NCBI RefSeq assembly: GCF_900142015.1
Contig: NZ_FQZN01000017.1
Location: 1-64,000 of the forward strand
Reading direction: 5' to 3'
DNA length: 64,000 bases
From: Bacteroides stercorirosoris
GTDB lineage: Bacteria > Bacteroidota > Bacteroidia > Bacteroidales > Bacteroidaceae
Shown here: positions 16,869 to 25,484 of the stretch, in pieces
Position numbering within the stretch: position 1 is the stretch's first letter
Layout: each line of letters begins with the position of its first letter
Translations under genes and position numbers: made by a program
The notes under the pieces: model-generated
Told to the model about the DNA's origin: nothing
Database searches by the model: none
Seen by the model: only the letters and a program-made list of their open reading frames with translations

Positions 16869-18716
16869 GTGAGAATCAGTAAAACGATAATAATATTGTT
16901 GTTGATGTTATTTTACGGTACTTCCTACATCCTCTCTGCAAACCAGGATTCGGAAGATAAGCGCATACACCTTGTCGAACACTTAATGGATAATAACTTA
17001 GGTTATTCTCTGGAAGCAAAGTTAAGCGATATTCTCCGGTGGGAAGACGAACTGGCGGAAATGTACCGGAGAAAAAAAGATTATAAGCGCATGTTCCTCG
17101 TACGGCAAATGGCCTCCTATGCCCTTGCAGCCGACGGGCAAATCAACGAAGCATTAGAGAAAGCAAACAGCATATTGAGGCAGGCCACACAGATGAAAAA
17201 CGATATCGGAATAGCCATAGCCCACTATGCAATCGGAGATACCTATCTCTGTGCCAATATGGCTAATGAGGCTGTCGAAGAATATGAGGTAGCCATGAAT
17301 AAGCTATATAAAATCCCCGATTCCGGCAAACTTCAAGAAAGGGTGTTAATACAGTTGGCCCCTACCCTCATCAGGCTGAAACGTATGCCTGAAGCCCAAG
17401 CCTATCTGGACCGGATGGAGCAGGTGAACGACGATCACCACAGCCGTTTTATGGAGAATATTTTTCAAGCTTACTATTATCTCTATGCAAACGATCTGGA
17501 TAAGGTTCGGAAATATATTCAGGAAACCGAAGAATGGTATGAATATTATCCATTCTATTTTCACAGTTCTATCCTGAAATACATACAGGCTGAATATGCA
17601 AAAAATACAGGCAATGATGAACAAGCTATAGAGTTATACAACGAACTGACAGACCACAGCAACGGCGCCAACACTTACAACAAATACCTAAAAATGAAAA
17701 ATGCTTTGGCATACCTATATACCAAGCAAGGACAAGCCCAAGAGGCATGTACGGCATATCAGGACATCAATGCCGCCCGCGATTCTATCAATGCCCGCAA
17801 TTACTCTTCCCAAATCAATCTTTTACGAACCATATACCAGGTGGATCGCCTTGAAATGAATAACCAAAACCAGCGTAACCGCCTGCTCTCCTATTCCATC
17901 ATAGGTTGTATTCTTATCTTAGCCATATCTGCCGTATCGGTATTTTATATTCGTAAAATCAACAAGCGTCTGGCCAATTCCCAGCTCAAATTGGGAAAAG
18001 CACGGCAAAGCGCAGAAAATTCCATACGTACCAAAAGTCTTTTCCTGTCGAATATGAGCCATGAGATACGAACCCCGCTGAATGCCTTGTCGGGATTCTC
18101 CGGTATTCTGACAGATGCCAATATCGATGTTGCCACCCGCCAGCAATGCAATGAAATTATCCAGCAGAACTCAGATTTATTATTGAAACTGATAGATGAC
18201 GTTGTCGACCTTTCCAGCCTGGAAATAGGTAAGATGCAATTCCATTTCGCCAACAACGACGCTGTGTTTGTTTGCCGCAATGTGGTGGATACCGTAGAAA
18301 AGATTAAGCAGACAGCCGCTTCCGTACTGTTTGAAACTTCTTTAGAGAAACTGGAAATATATACGGATGAGGCACGCCTCCAACAATTACTTATCAATCT
18401 GCTTATCAATGCAACCAAGTTCACCACAGAAGGTAGCATTATCCTGTCACTTGAAAAGCAATCGGAAGAAACAGCCTTGTTTACCGTAACCGATACAGGT
18501 TGCGGAATAGCGCCAGAAAAACAGGGACAGATATTCAACCGCTTTGAAAAGCTGAATGAAAACGCACAGGGCAGCGGACTGGGGCTTTCTATCTGCCAAT
18601 TGATCGTGGAACGTTTCGGTGGAAAAATCAGGATTGACCCCGAATATAAAGATGGTTCCCGTTTCCAATTCACTCATCCTATTCATCCGGCAGACAGAAA
18701 GGAGGACATAGCATGA
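16869..18716 (+). CDS. TPR-containing sensor histidine kinase
   Basis: A 615-residue membrane sensor kinase. I start it at the GTG at 16869, which gives a clean signal peptide (MRISKTIIILLLMLFYGTS); the open frame continues to 16626 but that part crosses a terminator and the promoter. A periplasmic TPR region spans about 30-335, a membrane segment about 339-361, HisKA has MSHEIRTPLN with the phospho-accepting His at 398, and the ATPase domain keeps the N-box (NATKF, Asn about 514), DTGCGI and GLGLS. It is thus a complete kinase. No receiver domain is fused and no response regulator is adjacent. The next gene overlaps it by 4 bases. Confidence 0.85.
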   Translation: MRISKTIIILLLMLFYGTSYILSANQDSEDKRIHLVEHLMDNNLGYSLEAKLSDILRWEDELAEMYRRKKDYKRMFLVRQMASYALAADGQINEALEKANSILRQATQMKNDIGIAIAHYAIGDTYLCANMANEAVEEYEVAMNKLYKIPDSGKLQERVLIQLAPTLIRLKRMPEAQAYLDRMEQVNDDHHSRFMENIFQAYYYLYANDLDKVRKYIQETEEWYEYYPFYFHSSILKYIQAEYAKNTGNDEQAIELYNELTDHSNGANTYNKYLKMKNALAYLYTKQGQAQEACTAYQDINAARDSINARNYSSQINLLRTIYQVDRLEMNNQNQRNRLLSYSIIGCILILAISAVSVFYIRKINKRLANSQLKLGKARQSAENSIRTKSLFLSNMSHEIRTPLNALSGFSGILTDANIDVATRQQCNEIIQQNSDLLLKLIDDVVDLSSLEIGKMQFHFANNDAVFVCRNVVDTVEKIKQTAASVLFETSLEKLEIYTDEARLQQLLINLLINATKFTTEGSIILSLEKQSEETALFTVTDTGCGIAPEKQGQIFNRFEKLNENAQGSGLGLSICQLIVERFGGKIRIDPEYKDGSRFQFTHPIHPADRKEDIA

Positions 18717-20668
18717 AACGCATCTTATTCATACTTGCCGTCGCACTGCAATGCGCATTTGTTTCTGCTACACATTCGACTGTTGCGGATAGTTTGTTGA
18801 ATGAGTTGCGGGCACTCCCCCACGATTCCACCCGATTAAAGTTACTGGAGAAACTGGTACTCACAGAACAAAATTCCCCGCATTATATAGAATATGCAAA
18901 GGAGATGTTCGAAGAAGCGCAATTTCAAAAAAGCGACAAATACAGAGCCAGTGGTTCTTATTACAAATTACTGTATTATTATAACCAGAACGAAGCTGAC
19001 AGCGTCAGCAAACTGGTAAACTATCTATTACCCATAGCTGAGCGTATGCAATATTGGCAGATGTATTTCAACGCACAGAAATTGCTTATCTATACCTATA
19101 TTTATAAGGAGAAGTATGAGTATGCAATCAATGAAGCACTAAAGATGCAGGAAAAGGCAGAAACATTGAACAACGCCGGCGGACGAGTAGCCGCCTACCT
19201 TTGCTTGGCAAATGCGTACCACGAAACGAACCGTAAACAAGAAGAAGGAGAAGTACTGCAAAAAGCACATGAACTATTCTCTGCCCCTATACACTCCAGT
19301 ATCCAAATAAATGTACTGGGGCAACTCATCCTTTACAGCAACAATCAGAATGATTACAAAAGCCTGAAAACCTATTTAGACCAGAATACCCGGTTAATAG
19401 ACGGGTTACTTAAACAGGCCCCCGACATGTACGAGTCTTATTTCAACTTATTATTATTTTCAGAGATATTCCATACTTGTTATTATATAGGTATAGAGAA
19501 AACAGACTCCGCAAAAATACATATGGAGAAAGCGCAAAAATACATAACACCGCAAAGTTATCTTCCATACATTGCTATGTATTATAACGCCCATTCAGAG
19601 TATTATCGCTATATAAAGGATTACAAGAACGCACTTTCTTATGCAGATTCCGTCTTAATGAAGATGCAGGAATTTGCCCCTGGTCAGATTGATTACGCCA
19701 AACAACTGGCCCGTAAAGCTGACATCCTGCAAGAAATGGGCAGACATCAGGAAGCCCTGCCACTCTACGAAAAGTCCAATCACATCCAGGATTCATTGAC
19801 TGTAGCGATATCAGCCAAGCAGCTCGAAGAAATTAAAGATATGTACCACCTCAATCAATTGGTATGGGAGCAGGGAAAATTAAGAAGCCGCGTACAGGTG
19901 ACAATTCTCCTCAGTCTCTCAATCATACTTATTCTATGTATCGCTTATATGCTCCGAATCAACCGGATAAGAAAAGCCCTGAAAATATCGGAAAAAGAAA
20001 CACAGAAAGCCACCCGGCAGACAGAAGAAGCCAATGAAATGAAAAACCGTTTCCTGTCTAATATGAGTCATGCCATCCGGGTACCCCTGAACGGAGTATT
20101 GGGATTCTCACAAATCATAGCCAACAACGAAATAGAAATGGACGAACCCACCCGCAAAGAGTATTCGGGCATCATCCAGCAAAACACAGAACAATTAATG
20201 CGTTTAGTCAACAACGTCCTTGACCTATCACGTCTGGAGGCCGGTATGATGAAGTTTCAGATGAGCGACTATGATATTGTACAACTCTGTAAGGATGCTG
20301 TAGGAATGGCACAAATGCAAAACCCCACCTTACACACTCATTTCCATAGTAATATTGATGAGTATATTATCCATACAGACACCAACCGGATAATGCAACT
20401 CATTGTCAGTCTTCTTATCTGCCCCCTTGCCTCTTTCAAGGAGGAACGTGACCTTCAATTCACTTTAGACAAAAATGGCGAGATACTCTGTTTCAAAGTA
20501 ACCAACTGTCCGCTGGCAGACCTAAAATATGCCAATCAAGACTCTGCTTTGCGCAATGATGTCAACCATCTGTTGTTGAAACACTTTAGTGGCACCTATC
20601 AGGTAATCCCCGACAGCAAAGAGGGTCCGACAATTCTTTTCACTTATCCCGCAGCTCAGGCAGAATAA
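18713..20668 (+). CDS. TPR histidine kinase-like protein, probably kinase-dead
   Basis: A 651-residue paralogue-like partner of the preceding kinase, translationally coupled through an ATGA overlap. It has a signal peptide, periplasmic TPR-like helices, a membrane segment at about 394-414 and a HisKA domain with MSHAIRVPLN (His 453 kept; Glu to Ala and Thr to Val next to it). The ATPase half is degenerate: the N-box Asn is replaced (LLICPLASF, Cys at 570), D-T-G-x-G-I has become TNCPLADL and the G-L-G-L lid motif is absent. It should not bind ATP normally, but could dimerise with and be phosphorylated by the first protein. Confidence 0.8.
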   Translation: MKRILFILAVALQCAFVSATHSTVADSLLNELRALPHDSTRLKLLEKLVLTEQNSPHYIEYAKEMFEEAQFQKSDKYRASGSYYKLLYYYNQNEADSVSKLVNYLLPIAERMQYWQMYFNAQKLLIYTYIYKEKYEYAINEALKMQEKAETLNNAGGRVAAYLCLANAYHETNRKQEEGEVLQKAHELFSAPIHSSIQINVLGQLILYSNNQNDYKSLKTYLDQNTRLIDGLLKQAPDMYESYFNLLLFSEIFHTCYYIGIEKTDSAKIHMEKAQKYITPQSYLPYIAMYYNAHSEYYRYIKDYKNALSYADSVLMKMQEFAPGQIDYAKQLARKADILQEMGRHQEALPLYEKSNHIQDSLTVAISAKQLEEIKDMYHLNQLVWEQGKLRSRVQVTILLSLSIILILCIAYMLRINRIRKALKISEKETQKATRQTEEANEMKNRFLSNMSHAIRVPLNGVLGFSQIIANNEIEMDEPTRKEYSGIIQQNTEQLMRLVNNVLDLSRLEAGMMKFQMSDYDIVQLCKDAVGMAQMQNPTLHTHFHSNIDEYIIHTDTNRIMQLIVSLLICPLASFKEERDLQFTLDKNGEILCFKVTNCPLADLKYANQDSALRNDVNHLLLKHFSGTYQVIPDSKEGPTILFTYPAAQAE

Positions 20669-20708
20669 TATTCTTGTCTCAAAAGGAGGTAGATACAGGG
20701 ATTTTTTG

Positions 20709-20716
20709 TACTTTTG
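20709..20716 (+). promoter_or_regulatory. -7 box of ffh
   Basis: TACTTTTG, 47 bases before the ffh start codon. Confidence 0.55.
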
Positions 20717-20763
20717 CGCCTCAATAAGAGTAATTTGTAATTTATAAATAGAATTATAGCATC

Positions 20764-22083
20764 ATGTTCGATAATTTAAGCGAAAGACTGGAAAGGTCGT
20801 TTAAAATTCTGAAAGGTGAAGGAAAAATCACCGAAATCAACGTTGCGGAAACCCTGAAAGATGTGCGCAAGGCACTGTTGGACGCCGACGTAAACTACAA
20901 AGTAGCCAAAACATTTACAGATACCGTTAAGGAAAAGGCATTGGGACAAAACGTGCTGACAGCCGTGAAACCCAGCCAATTAATGGTAAAAATCGTGCAC
21001 GATGAACTGACCCAGTTGATGGGTGGTGAAACGGCTGAGGTTGACTTGGAAGGAAAGCCGGCGGTTATTTTGATGTCCGGTCTACAAGGTTCAGGTAAGA
21101 CGACGTTCTCAGGTAAACTGGCACGGATGCTGAAAACAAAAAAGAACAAAAAACCGTTGCTGGTGGCTTGTGACGTGTACCGCCCTGCCGCTATCGAGCA
21201 GCTACGTGTACTGGCAGAACAGATTGGAGTTCCGATGTATTCAGAACCGGATAGTAAAAATCCGGTGAAAATTGCGGAAAATGCAATTCAGGAAGCTAAA
21301 GCAAAAGGATATGATGTAGTTATTGTCGATACTGCCGGACGACTGGCTGTAGACGAAGAGATGATGAACGAAATCGCTGCTATCAAGAAAGCGATTAATC
21401 CGAATGAGATTCTTTTCGTGGTAGACTCCATGACTGGTCAGGATGCCGTGAATACAGCCAAAGAATTTAACGAACGCCTTGACTTCAACGGTGTGGTACT
21501 GACGAAGTTGGATGGTGATACTCGCGGTGGTGCCGCTCTTTCTATCCGTTCGGTAGTGAACAAGCCGATTAAGTTTGTCGGTACCGGTGAAAAGTTGGAT
21601 GCTATCGACCAATTCCACCCCTCACGTATGACAGACCGTATCCTCGGTATGGGTGACATCGTTTCACTGGTAGAACGCGCGCAGGAACAATATGATGAAG
21701 AAGAAGCAAAACGTCTGCAAAAGAAGATTGCCAAGAACCAATTCGACTTCAACGACTTCCTGAGTCAGATTGCTCAAATCAAGAAGATGGGTAACCTGAA
21801 AGACTTGGCTTCCATGATACCGGGTGTGGGTAAGGCTATCAAAGATATCGATATTGATGACAATGCATTCAAAAGCATCGAAGCTATTATTTATTCCATG
21901 ACTCCGGCAGAACGCAGCAACCCGGCTCTTCTGAATGGTTCGCGCCGTCAACGCATTGCCAAAGGTAGTGGTACAAATATTCAGGAGGTAAATCGCCTGT
22001 TGAAGCAATTTGACCAGACTCGCAAGATGATGAAAATGGTGACAGGCAGCAAAATGGGCAAGATGATGCCAAAGATGAAATAA
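20764..22083 (+). CDS. ffh: Signal recognition particle protein Ffh
   Basis: A 439-residue GTPase that binds 4.5S RNA and signal sequences to deliver nascent membrane proteins to FtsY. The N domain helix bundle comes first, then the G domain with LQGSGKTTFSGKLA (about 103-116), DVYRPAAIEQL, DTAGRLAVDEEM and TKLDGDTRGGAAL, then the methionine-rich M domain ending MMKMVTGSKMGKMMPKMK. Length and motifs are normal. Single-gene unit with its own -7 box; a strong terminator follows at 22106. Confidence 0.97.
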   Translation: MFDNLSERLERSFKILKGEGKITEINVAETLKDVRKALLDADVNYKVAKTFTDTVKEKALGQNVLTAVKPSQLMVKIVHDELTQLMGGETAEVDLEGKPAVILMSGLQGSGKTTFSGKLARMLKTKKNKKPLLVACDVYRPAAIEQLRVLAEQIGVPMYSEPDSKNPVKIAENAIQEAKAKGYDVVIVDTAGRLAVDEEMMNEIAAIKKAINPNEILFVVDSMTGQDAVNTAKEFNERLDFNGVVLTKLDGDTRGGAALSIRSVVNKPIKFVGTGEKLDAIDQFHPSRMTDRILGMGDIVSLVERAQEQYDEEEAKRLQKKIAKNQFDFNDFLSQIAQIKKMGNLKDLASMIPGVGKAIKDIDIDDNAFKSIEAIIYSMTPAERSNPALLNGSRRQRIAKGSGTNIQEVNRLLKQFDQTRKMMKMVTGSKMGKMMPKMK

Positions 22084-22105
22084 TAAAGATAAACTGCAAG
22101 CATAC

Positions 22106-22148
22106 CAATCCCGCTAATTTCATATTTCAAATGAAGTCAGCGGGATTG
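22106..22148 (+). terminator. Terminator of ffh
   Basis: CAATCCCGCT and AGCGGGATTG, a perfect 10-bp stem around a 23-base loop. Its right arm runs into the -33 element of the folD promoter, so termination and the next promoter share bases. Confidence 0.75.
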
Positions 22149-22179
22149 TTGTTATATTCGGTTATTTGCTCTATATTTG
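22149..22179 (+). promoter_or_regulatory. Promoter of folD
   Basis: TTG (22149-22151), 20-base spacer, TATATTTG (22172-22179). Start near 22185, leader about 73 bases. Confidence 0.7.
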
Positions 22180-22257
22180 CGATGCATGAGTTTCTGAAAG
22201 AATAGTAAATGACGGAAATAGTATAAGATAAATTATAACTAAAACAAAAATATTGAT

Positions 22258-23139
22258 ATGACATTAATTGACGGAAAAGCAATCTCGGAACAAGTGAAGC
22301 AGGAGATTGCTGCTGAAGTAGCGGAAATTGTGGCGAAAGGCGGTAAACGCCCTCACCTTGCTGCAATTCTTGTAGGTCACGATGGTGGCAGTGAAACATA
22401 CGTTGCTGCCAAGGTAAAAGCATGTGAAGTTTGCGGATTCAAGTCCAGCCTTATCCGTTACGAAGCGGATGTAACGGAAGACGAACTTCTGGCTAAAGTA
22501 CGCGAGTTGAACGAAGATGCAGACGTAGACGGATTTATTGTACAACTGCCATTACCCAAGCATATCTCTGAGCAGAAAGTAATAGAAACCATCGATTATC
22601 GGAAAGACGTAGATGGATTTCACCCCATCAATGTGGGACGTATGTCTATTGGGCTACCCTGCTATGTATCGGCAACTCCGAACGGTATCCTTGAATTATT
22701 GAAACGCTATCAGATAGAGACTTCCGGAAAGAAGTGCGTAGTATTGGGACGTAGTAATATCGTCGGCAAACCGATGGCAGCACTGATGATGCAGAAAGCT
22801 TATCCGGGAGACGCAACCGTAACCGTATGCCATAGCCGCAGTAAAGACTTGGTAAAAGAGTGTCAGGAAGCCGATATCATCATCGCTGCATTGGGACAAC
22901 CCAACTTTGTAAAAGCTGAAATGGTAAAAGAAGGTGCCGTAGTTATTGATGTAGGTACTACGCGTGTGCCGGATGCCACAAAGAAATCAGGATTCAAACT
23001 GACTGGTGACGTAAAGTTCGACGAAGTAGCTCCTAAATGTTCATTCATCACTCCCGTACCGGGTGGCGTAGGGCCGATGACTATCGTTTCTTTAATGAAG
23101 AATACACTGCTGGCTGGTAAGAAAGCAATTTACCAATAA
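22258..23139 (+). CDS. folD: Bifunctional methylene-THF dehydrogenase/cyclohydrolase
   Basis: A 293-residue cytoplasmic enzyme that oxidises 5,10-methylene-tetrahydrofolate with NADP and hydrolyses the product to 10-formyl-THF. The signatures are ILVGHDGGSETYVAAKVKAC (catalytic Tyr and Lys), VDGFIVQLPLPKHI, GRSNIVGKP (nucleotide-binding loop), and TPVPGGVGPMTIVSL near the C-terminus. Length is standard. It lies in its own transcription unit with a good promoter and a 14-bp terminator stem. Confidence 0.97.
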   Translation: MTLIDGKAISEQVKQEIAAEVAEIVAKGGKRPHLAAILVGHDGGSETYVAAKVKACEVCGFKSSLIRYEADVTEDELLAKVRELNEDADVDGFIVQLPLPKHISEQKVIETIDYRKDVDGFHPINVGRMSIGLPCYVSATPNGILELLKRYQIETSGKKCVVLGRSNIVGKPMAALMMQKAYPGDATVTVCHSRSKDLVKECQEADIIIAALGQPNFVKAEMVKEGAVVIDVGTTRVPDATKKSGFKLTGDVKFDEVAPKCSFITPVPGGVGPMTIVSLMKNTLLAGKKAIYQ

Positions 23140-23144
23140 TCCCG

Positions 23145-23190
23145 AATACCGGAAGAAGACGATTATGCCTATTTGGCTTCTTCCGGTATT
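23145..23190 (+). terminator. Terminator of folD
   Basis: AATACCGGAAGAAG and CTTCTTCCGGTATT, a perfect 14-bp stem, followed by TATTTT. It overlaps the extended reading frame of the next gene and so excludes the TTG at 23173 as that gene's start. Confidence 0.85.
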
Positions 23191-23205
23191 TATTTTAACC
23201 TACTA

Positions 23206-24348
23206 ATGGTTATGAGAAGAACACTCCCCTTCGCTTTACTTTTCTTTTTTGTATCATGCAATAGTGTGGCACAAGAACAAACAATGTCCGAAGCTTCTGA
23301 CACAATTCCTCCTGCCAAAATCACATTATTATTTGTCGGTGACTTGATGCAACATAAGGCACAACTTGAAGCTGCGCGTACAAGCCAAGGGAACTATGAT
23401 TATTCTCCATGTTTTTCTCTCGTAAAAGAACAAATAAGTAAAGCTGATATTGCCATTGCCAATCTCGAAGTTCCTTTAGGTGGAAAGCCCTATGCAGGCT
23501 ACCCGGCTTTCTCTGCACCAGATGAGTTTTTATATACCATCCGGGATGCCGGTTTCGATATTCTATTAACCGCAAACAATCATTGTCTGGATCGAGGAAA
23601 GAAAGGACTGGAACGCACTATCCTAATGTTGGATTCTCTACATATCGCATACACAGGCACTTATAGGAACAAAGAAGAACGACAGCAACGTTATCCGTTA
23701 CTTATTCATAAAAATGGATTTCGCATTGCCTTCCTTAATTATACCTATGACACTAACGGAATCAAACCCACCTCTCCCAACATCGTGAACTACATAGACA
23801 AGACGGTCATGCAGCAGGATATTGATACCGCCCGAACATGGCAACCCGATGCTATCATAGCCTGTATGCATTGGGGAAATGAGTATCAGTCTCTTCCCAG
23901 TCAGGAACAACGGCAGTTGGCAGATTGGTTATTGGAACAGGGGGTAACGCATATCGTCGGTTCACATCCACATGTCATACAGCCAATGGAGTTACGCACC
24001 GATACTCTTGCTGGAACACAACATGCCGTAGTCTATTCTCTAGGGAACTTCATTTCTAATATGAGTAAGGTAAATACTGACGGTGGTCTCGTATTCACAT
24101 TAGAATTGGAAAAAGACACAGTTACTTCAGCTATTCCCAATATTCGCATTCGCCATTGCGGATACAATTTGGTATGGACAGCACGACCTACTCTCACCAA
24201 AGAAAAAAATTATATTATCTATCCAGTTGATTCTACATCTATTTCAAAGCTTCCGGAAGTAGCACGTAACTCTCTGAATATCTTCGTTAAGAACTCTCGA
24301 AAGCTCCTCCAGCAACACAATGCAGGCATTAGGGAAGATAAAAAATGA
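23206..24348 (+). CDS. CapA-family lipoprotein (PGA_cap metallophosphatase-like)
   Basis: About 380 residues. A short hydrophobic leader ends in FVSC, a lipobox, so the protein is lipidated and exported. The mature part is a CapA/PGA_cap domain: LLFVGDLMQH (metal ligand D), IANLEVPLGG (N-E), LTANNHCLDRG (N-N-H), IACMHWGNEY (H-W-G) and GSHPHVIQ (H-P-H). CapA was first known from poly-gamma-glutamate capsule synthesis, but most Bacteroides copies stand alone and have the calcineurin fold, so a phosphatase of unknown substrate is safer. Start is ATG 23206 or 23212; the longer frame runs into the folD terminator. Confidence 0.8.
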   Translation: MVMRRTLPFALLFFFVSCNSVAQEQTMSEASDTIPPAKITLLFVGDLMQHKAQLEAARTSQGNYDYSPCFSLVKEQISKADIAIANLEVPLGGKPYAGYPAFSAPDEFLYTIRDAGFDILLTANNHCLDRGKKGLERTILMLDSLHIAYTGTYRNKEERQQRYPLLIHKNGFRIAFLNYTYDTNGIKPTSPNIVNYIDKTVMQQDIDTARTWQPDAIIACMHWGNEYQSLPSQEQRQLADWLLEQGVTHIVGSHPHVIQPMELRTDTLAGTQHAVVYSLGNFISNMSKVNTDGGLVFTLELEKDTVTSAIPNIRIRHCGYNLVWTARPTLTKEKNYIIYPVDSTSISKLPEVARNSLNIFVKNSRKLLQQHNAGIREDKK

Positions 24349-24380
24349 TGCAAATATCTACAAAAATATTCCTCTAAATA

Positions 24381-24411
24381 TTTGCAGTATCAAAGATAAT
24401 ACCTATCTTTG
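24381..24411 (+). promoter_or_regulatory. Promoter of tRNA-His
   Basis: TTTG (24381-24384), 19-base spacer, TATCTTTG (24404-24411): full consensus match, start about 24417. Confidence 0.75.
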
Positions 24412-24440
24412 CACCGCGTTTGAGAAATGACGCAAACATG

Positions 24441-24514
24441 GTGACTGTAGTTCAGCTGGTTAGAGCGTCAGATTGTGGTTCTGAATGTCGTGGGTTCGAA
24501 TCCCATCAGTCACC
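24441..24514 (+). tRNA. tRNA-His (GTG)
   Basis: Acceptor GTGACTG/CAGTCAC, D arm with AGCTGGTTAGAGC, anticodon loop TTGTGGT with anticodon GTG, T-loop TTCGAATC and discriminator C. The base at 24440 is G, giving the extra G-1 required of histidine tRNAs. Confidence 0.95.
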
Positions 24515-24522
24515 CAAAAGAT

Positions 24523-24551
24523 ATCCTCATAAGTATTTACCTTATGAGGAT
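24523..24551 (+). terminator. Terminator of tRNA-His
   Basis: ATCCTCATAAG and CTTATGAGGAT, perfect 11-bp stem with 7-base loop, followed by TTTCTTTT. Confidence 0.85.
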
Positions 24552-24585
24552 TTTCTTTTATTTATATTCACTCTTTAGTTGCAAA

Positions 24586-25455
24586 TCAAGATTTCCTCCG
24601 ATACTGCTGCGGAGATGTCCCTGTCTGTTTCCTGAAAAACGTACCAAAGTAGGAAGCATTAGGAAAGTTGAAGTAATCAGATATTTCCTGTATGCTCTTC
24701 TGCGTGTTCTTAAGCAATGAAATGCTCTTACGGATAATGGCTTTGAACACCAGCTCCTGCACCGTATATCCACAAATCGACTTGGACAGTACAGAGAGAT
24801 ACTTAGGCGACAAACAAAGTTTATCTGCATAAAACTCCACGCCACGCTGCTCCATATAATGCATTTCAATCAGCTGAATCAACCGTATGAAAATATCGTG
24901 CTTATGTCCTACCGAGGCTCTTTGAGTGATAAGTTTACGATTATAAATGGAACAAAGCCGATACGTCAGTCCCAACAATAACAACTTCTGTTCATAGTGA
25001 TTGAATGTATTTTCCTCTATCCGTAAAGTGTTGTCCAGAAGAGACATATATTTCAGGACTTCATTCTCTTCACCTGTGCTCCATACGTAGCACGGCTCCG
25101 TAGCAAGTTGCGAATAAAGATGCATGGAAGTCACACAATTGCCTATAATATCACGTATCGGCTCTGTCTGGTAGACAAGAATAAATACTTCCGCATCTTC
25201 CGACTGACGGCATACCTGAAAGACAGAACCACCGGGAATAAAAAGAGTCTCATTCGCTTTGGCCGAAAAATCCTTCTGATTCAGAGTAAACATAAAACTT
25301 CCCTGACGGCAAACCACCAACCCCACTCCATTCACTTGAAACGGTTTCTTCAATGACTCAGGGAAATCACGAAGCATACCTTCCGAACTACAAACATCCT
25401 TTCCACTTAACAATGCATGGTTAAGACGAGACAAACGTTCCTGATGAGTATCCAT
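24586..25455 (-). CDS. AraC-family regulator of the efflux operon
   Basis: A 289-residue regulator. The N-terminal two thirds form a cupin-like sensing domain (QVNGVGLVVCRQGSFMFTL, about 39-57; ETLFIPGGSVFQV), and residues about 190-287 are a double helix-turn-helix of the AraC type (GVEFYADKLCLSPKYLSVL and IQEISDYFNFPNASYFGTFF, ending in GTSPQQYRRK). It is the last gene of the tolC-hlyD-MFS operon, 29 bases after the MFS stop, so it probably controls its own operon in response to a toxic compound. The ligand is unknown. Confidence 0.85.
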   Translation of the reverse strand: MDTHQERLSRLNHALLSGKDVCSSEGMLRDFPESLKKPFQVNGVGLVVCRQGSFMFTLNQKDFSAKANETLFIPGGSVFQVCRQSEDAEVFILVYQTEPIRDIIGNCVTSMHLYSQLATEPCYVWSTGEENEVLKYMSLLDNTLRIEENTFNHYEQKLLLLGLTYRLCSIYNRKLITQRASVGHKHDIFIRLIQLIEMHYMEQRGVEFYADKLCLSPKYLSVLSKSICGYTVQELVFKAIIRKSISLLKNTQKSIQEISDYFNFPNASYFGTFFRKQTGTSPQQYRRKS

Positions 25456-25484
25456 AATATCACAAGCTATATTGAAAAACAGTG

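Noticed and set aside
23173..23205. TTG start for the CapA-like lipoprotein
   Set aside because: The TTG lies inside the folD terminator stem and would spoil the lipoprotein signal.
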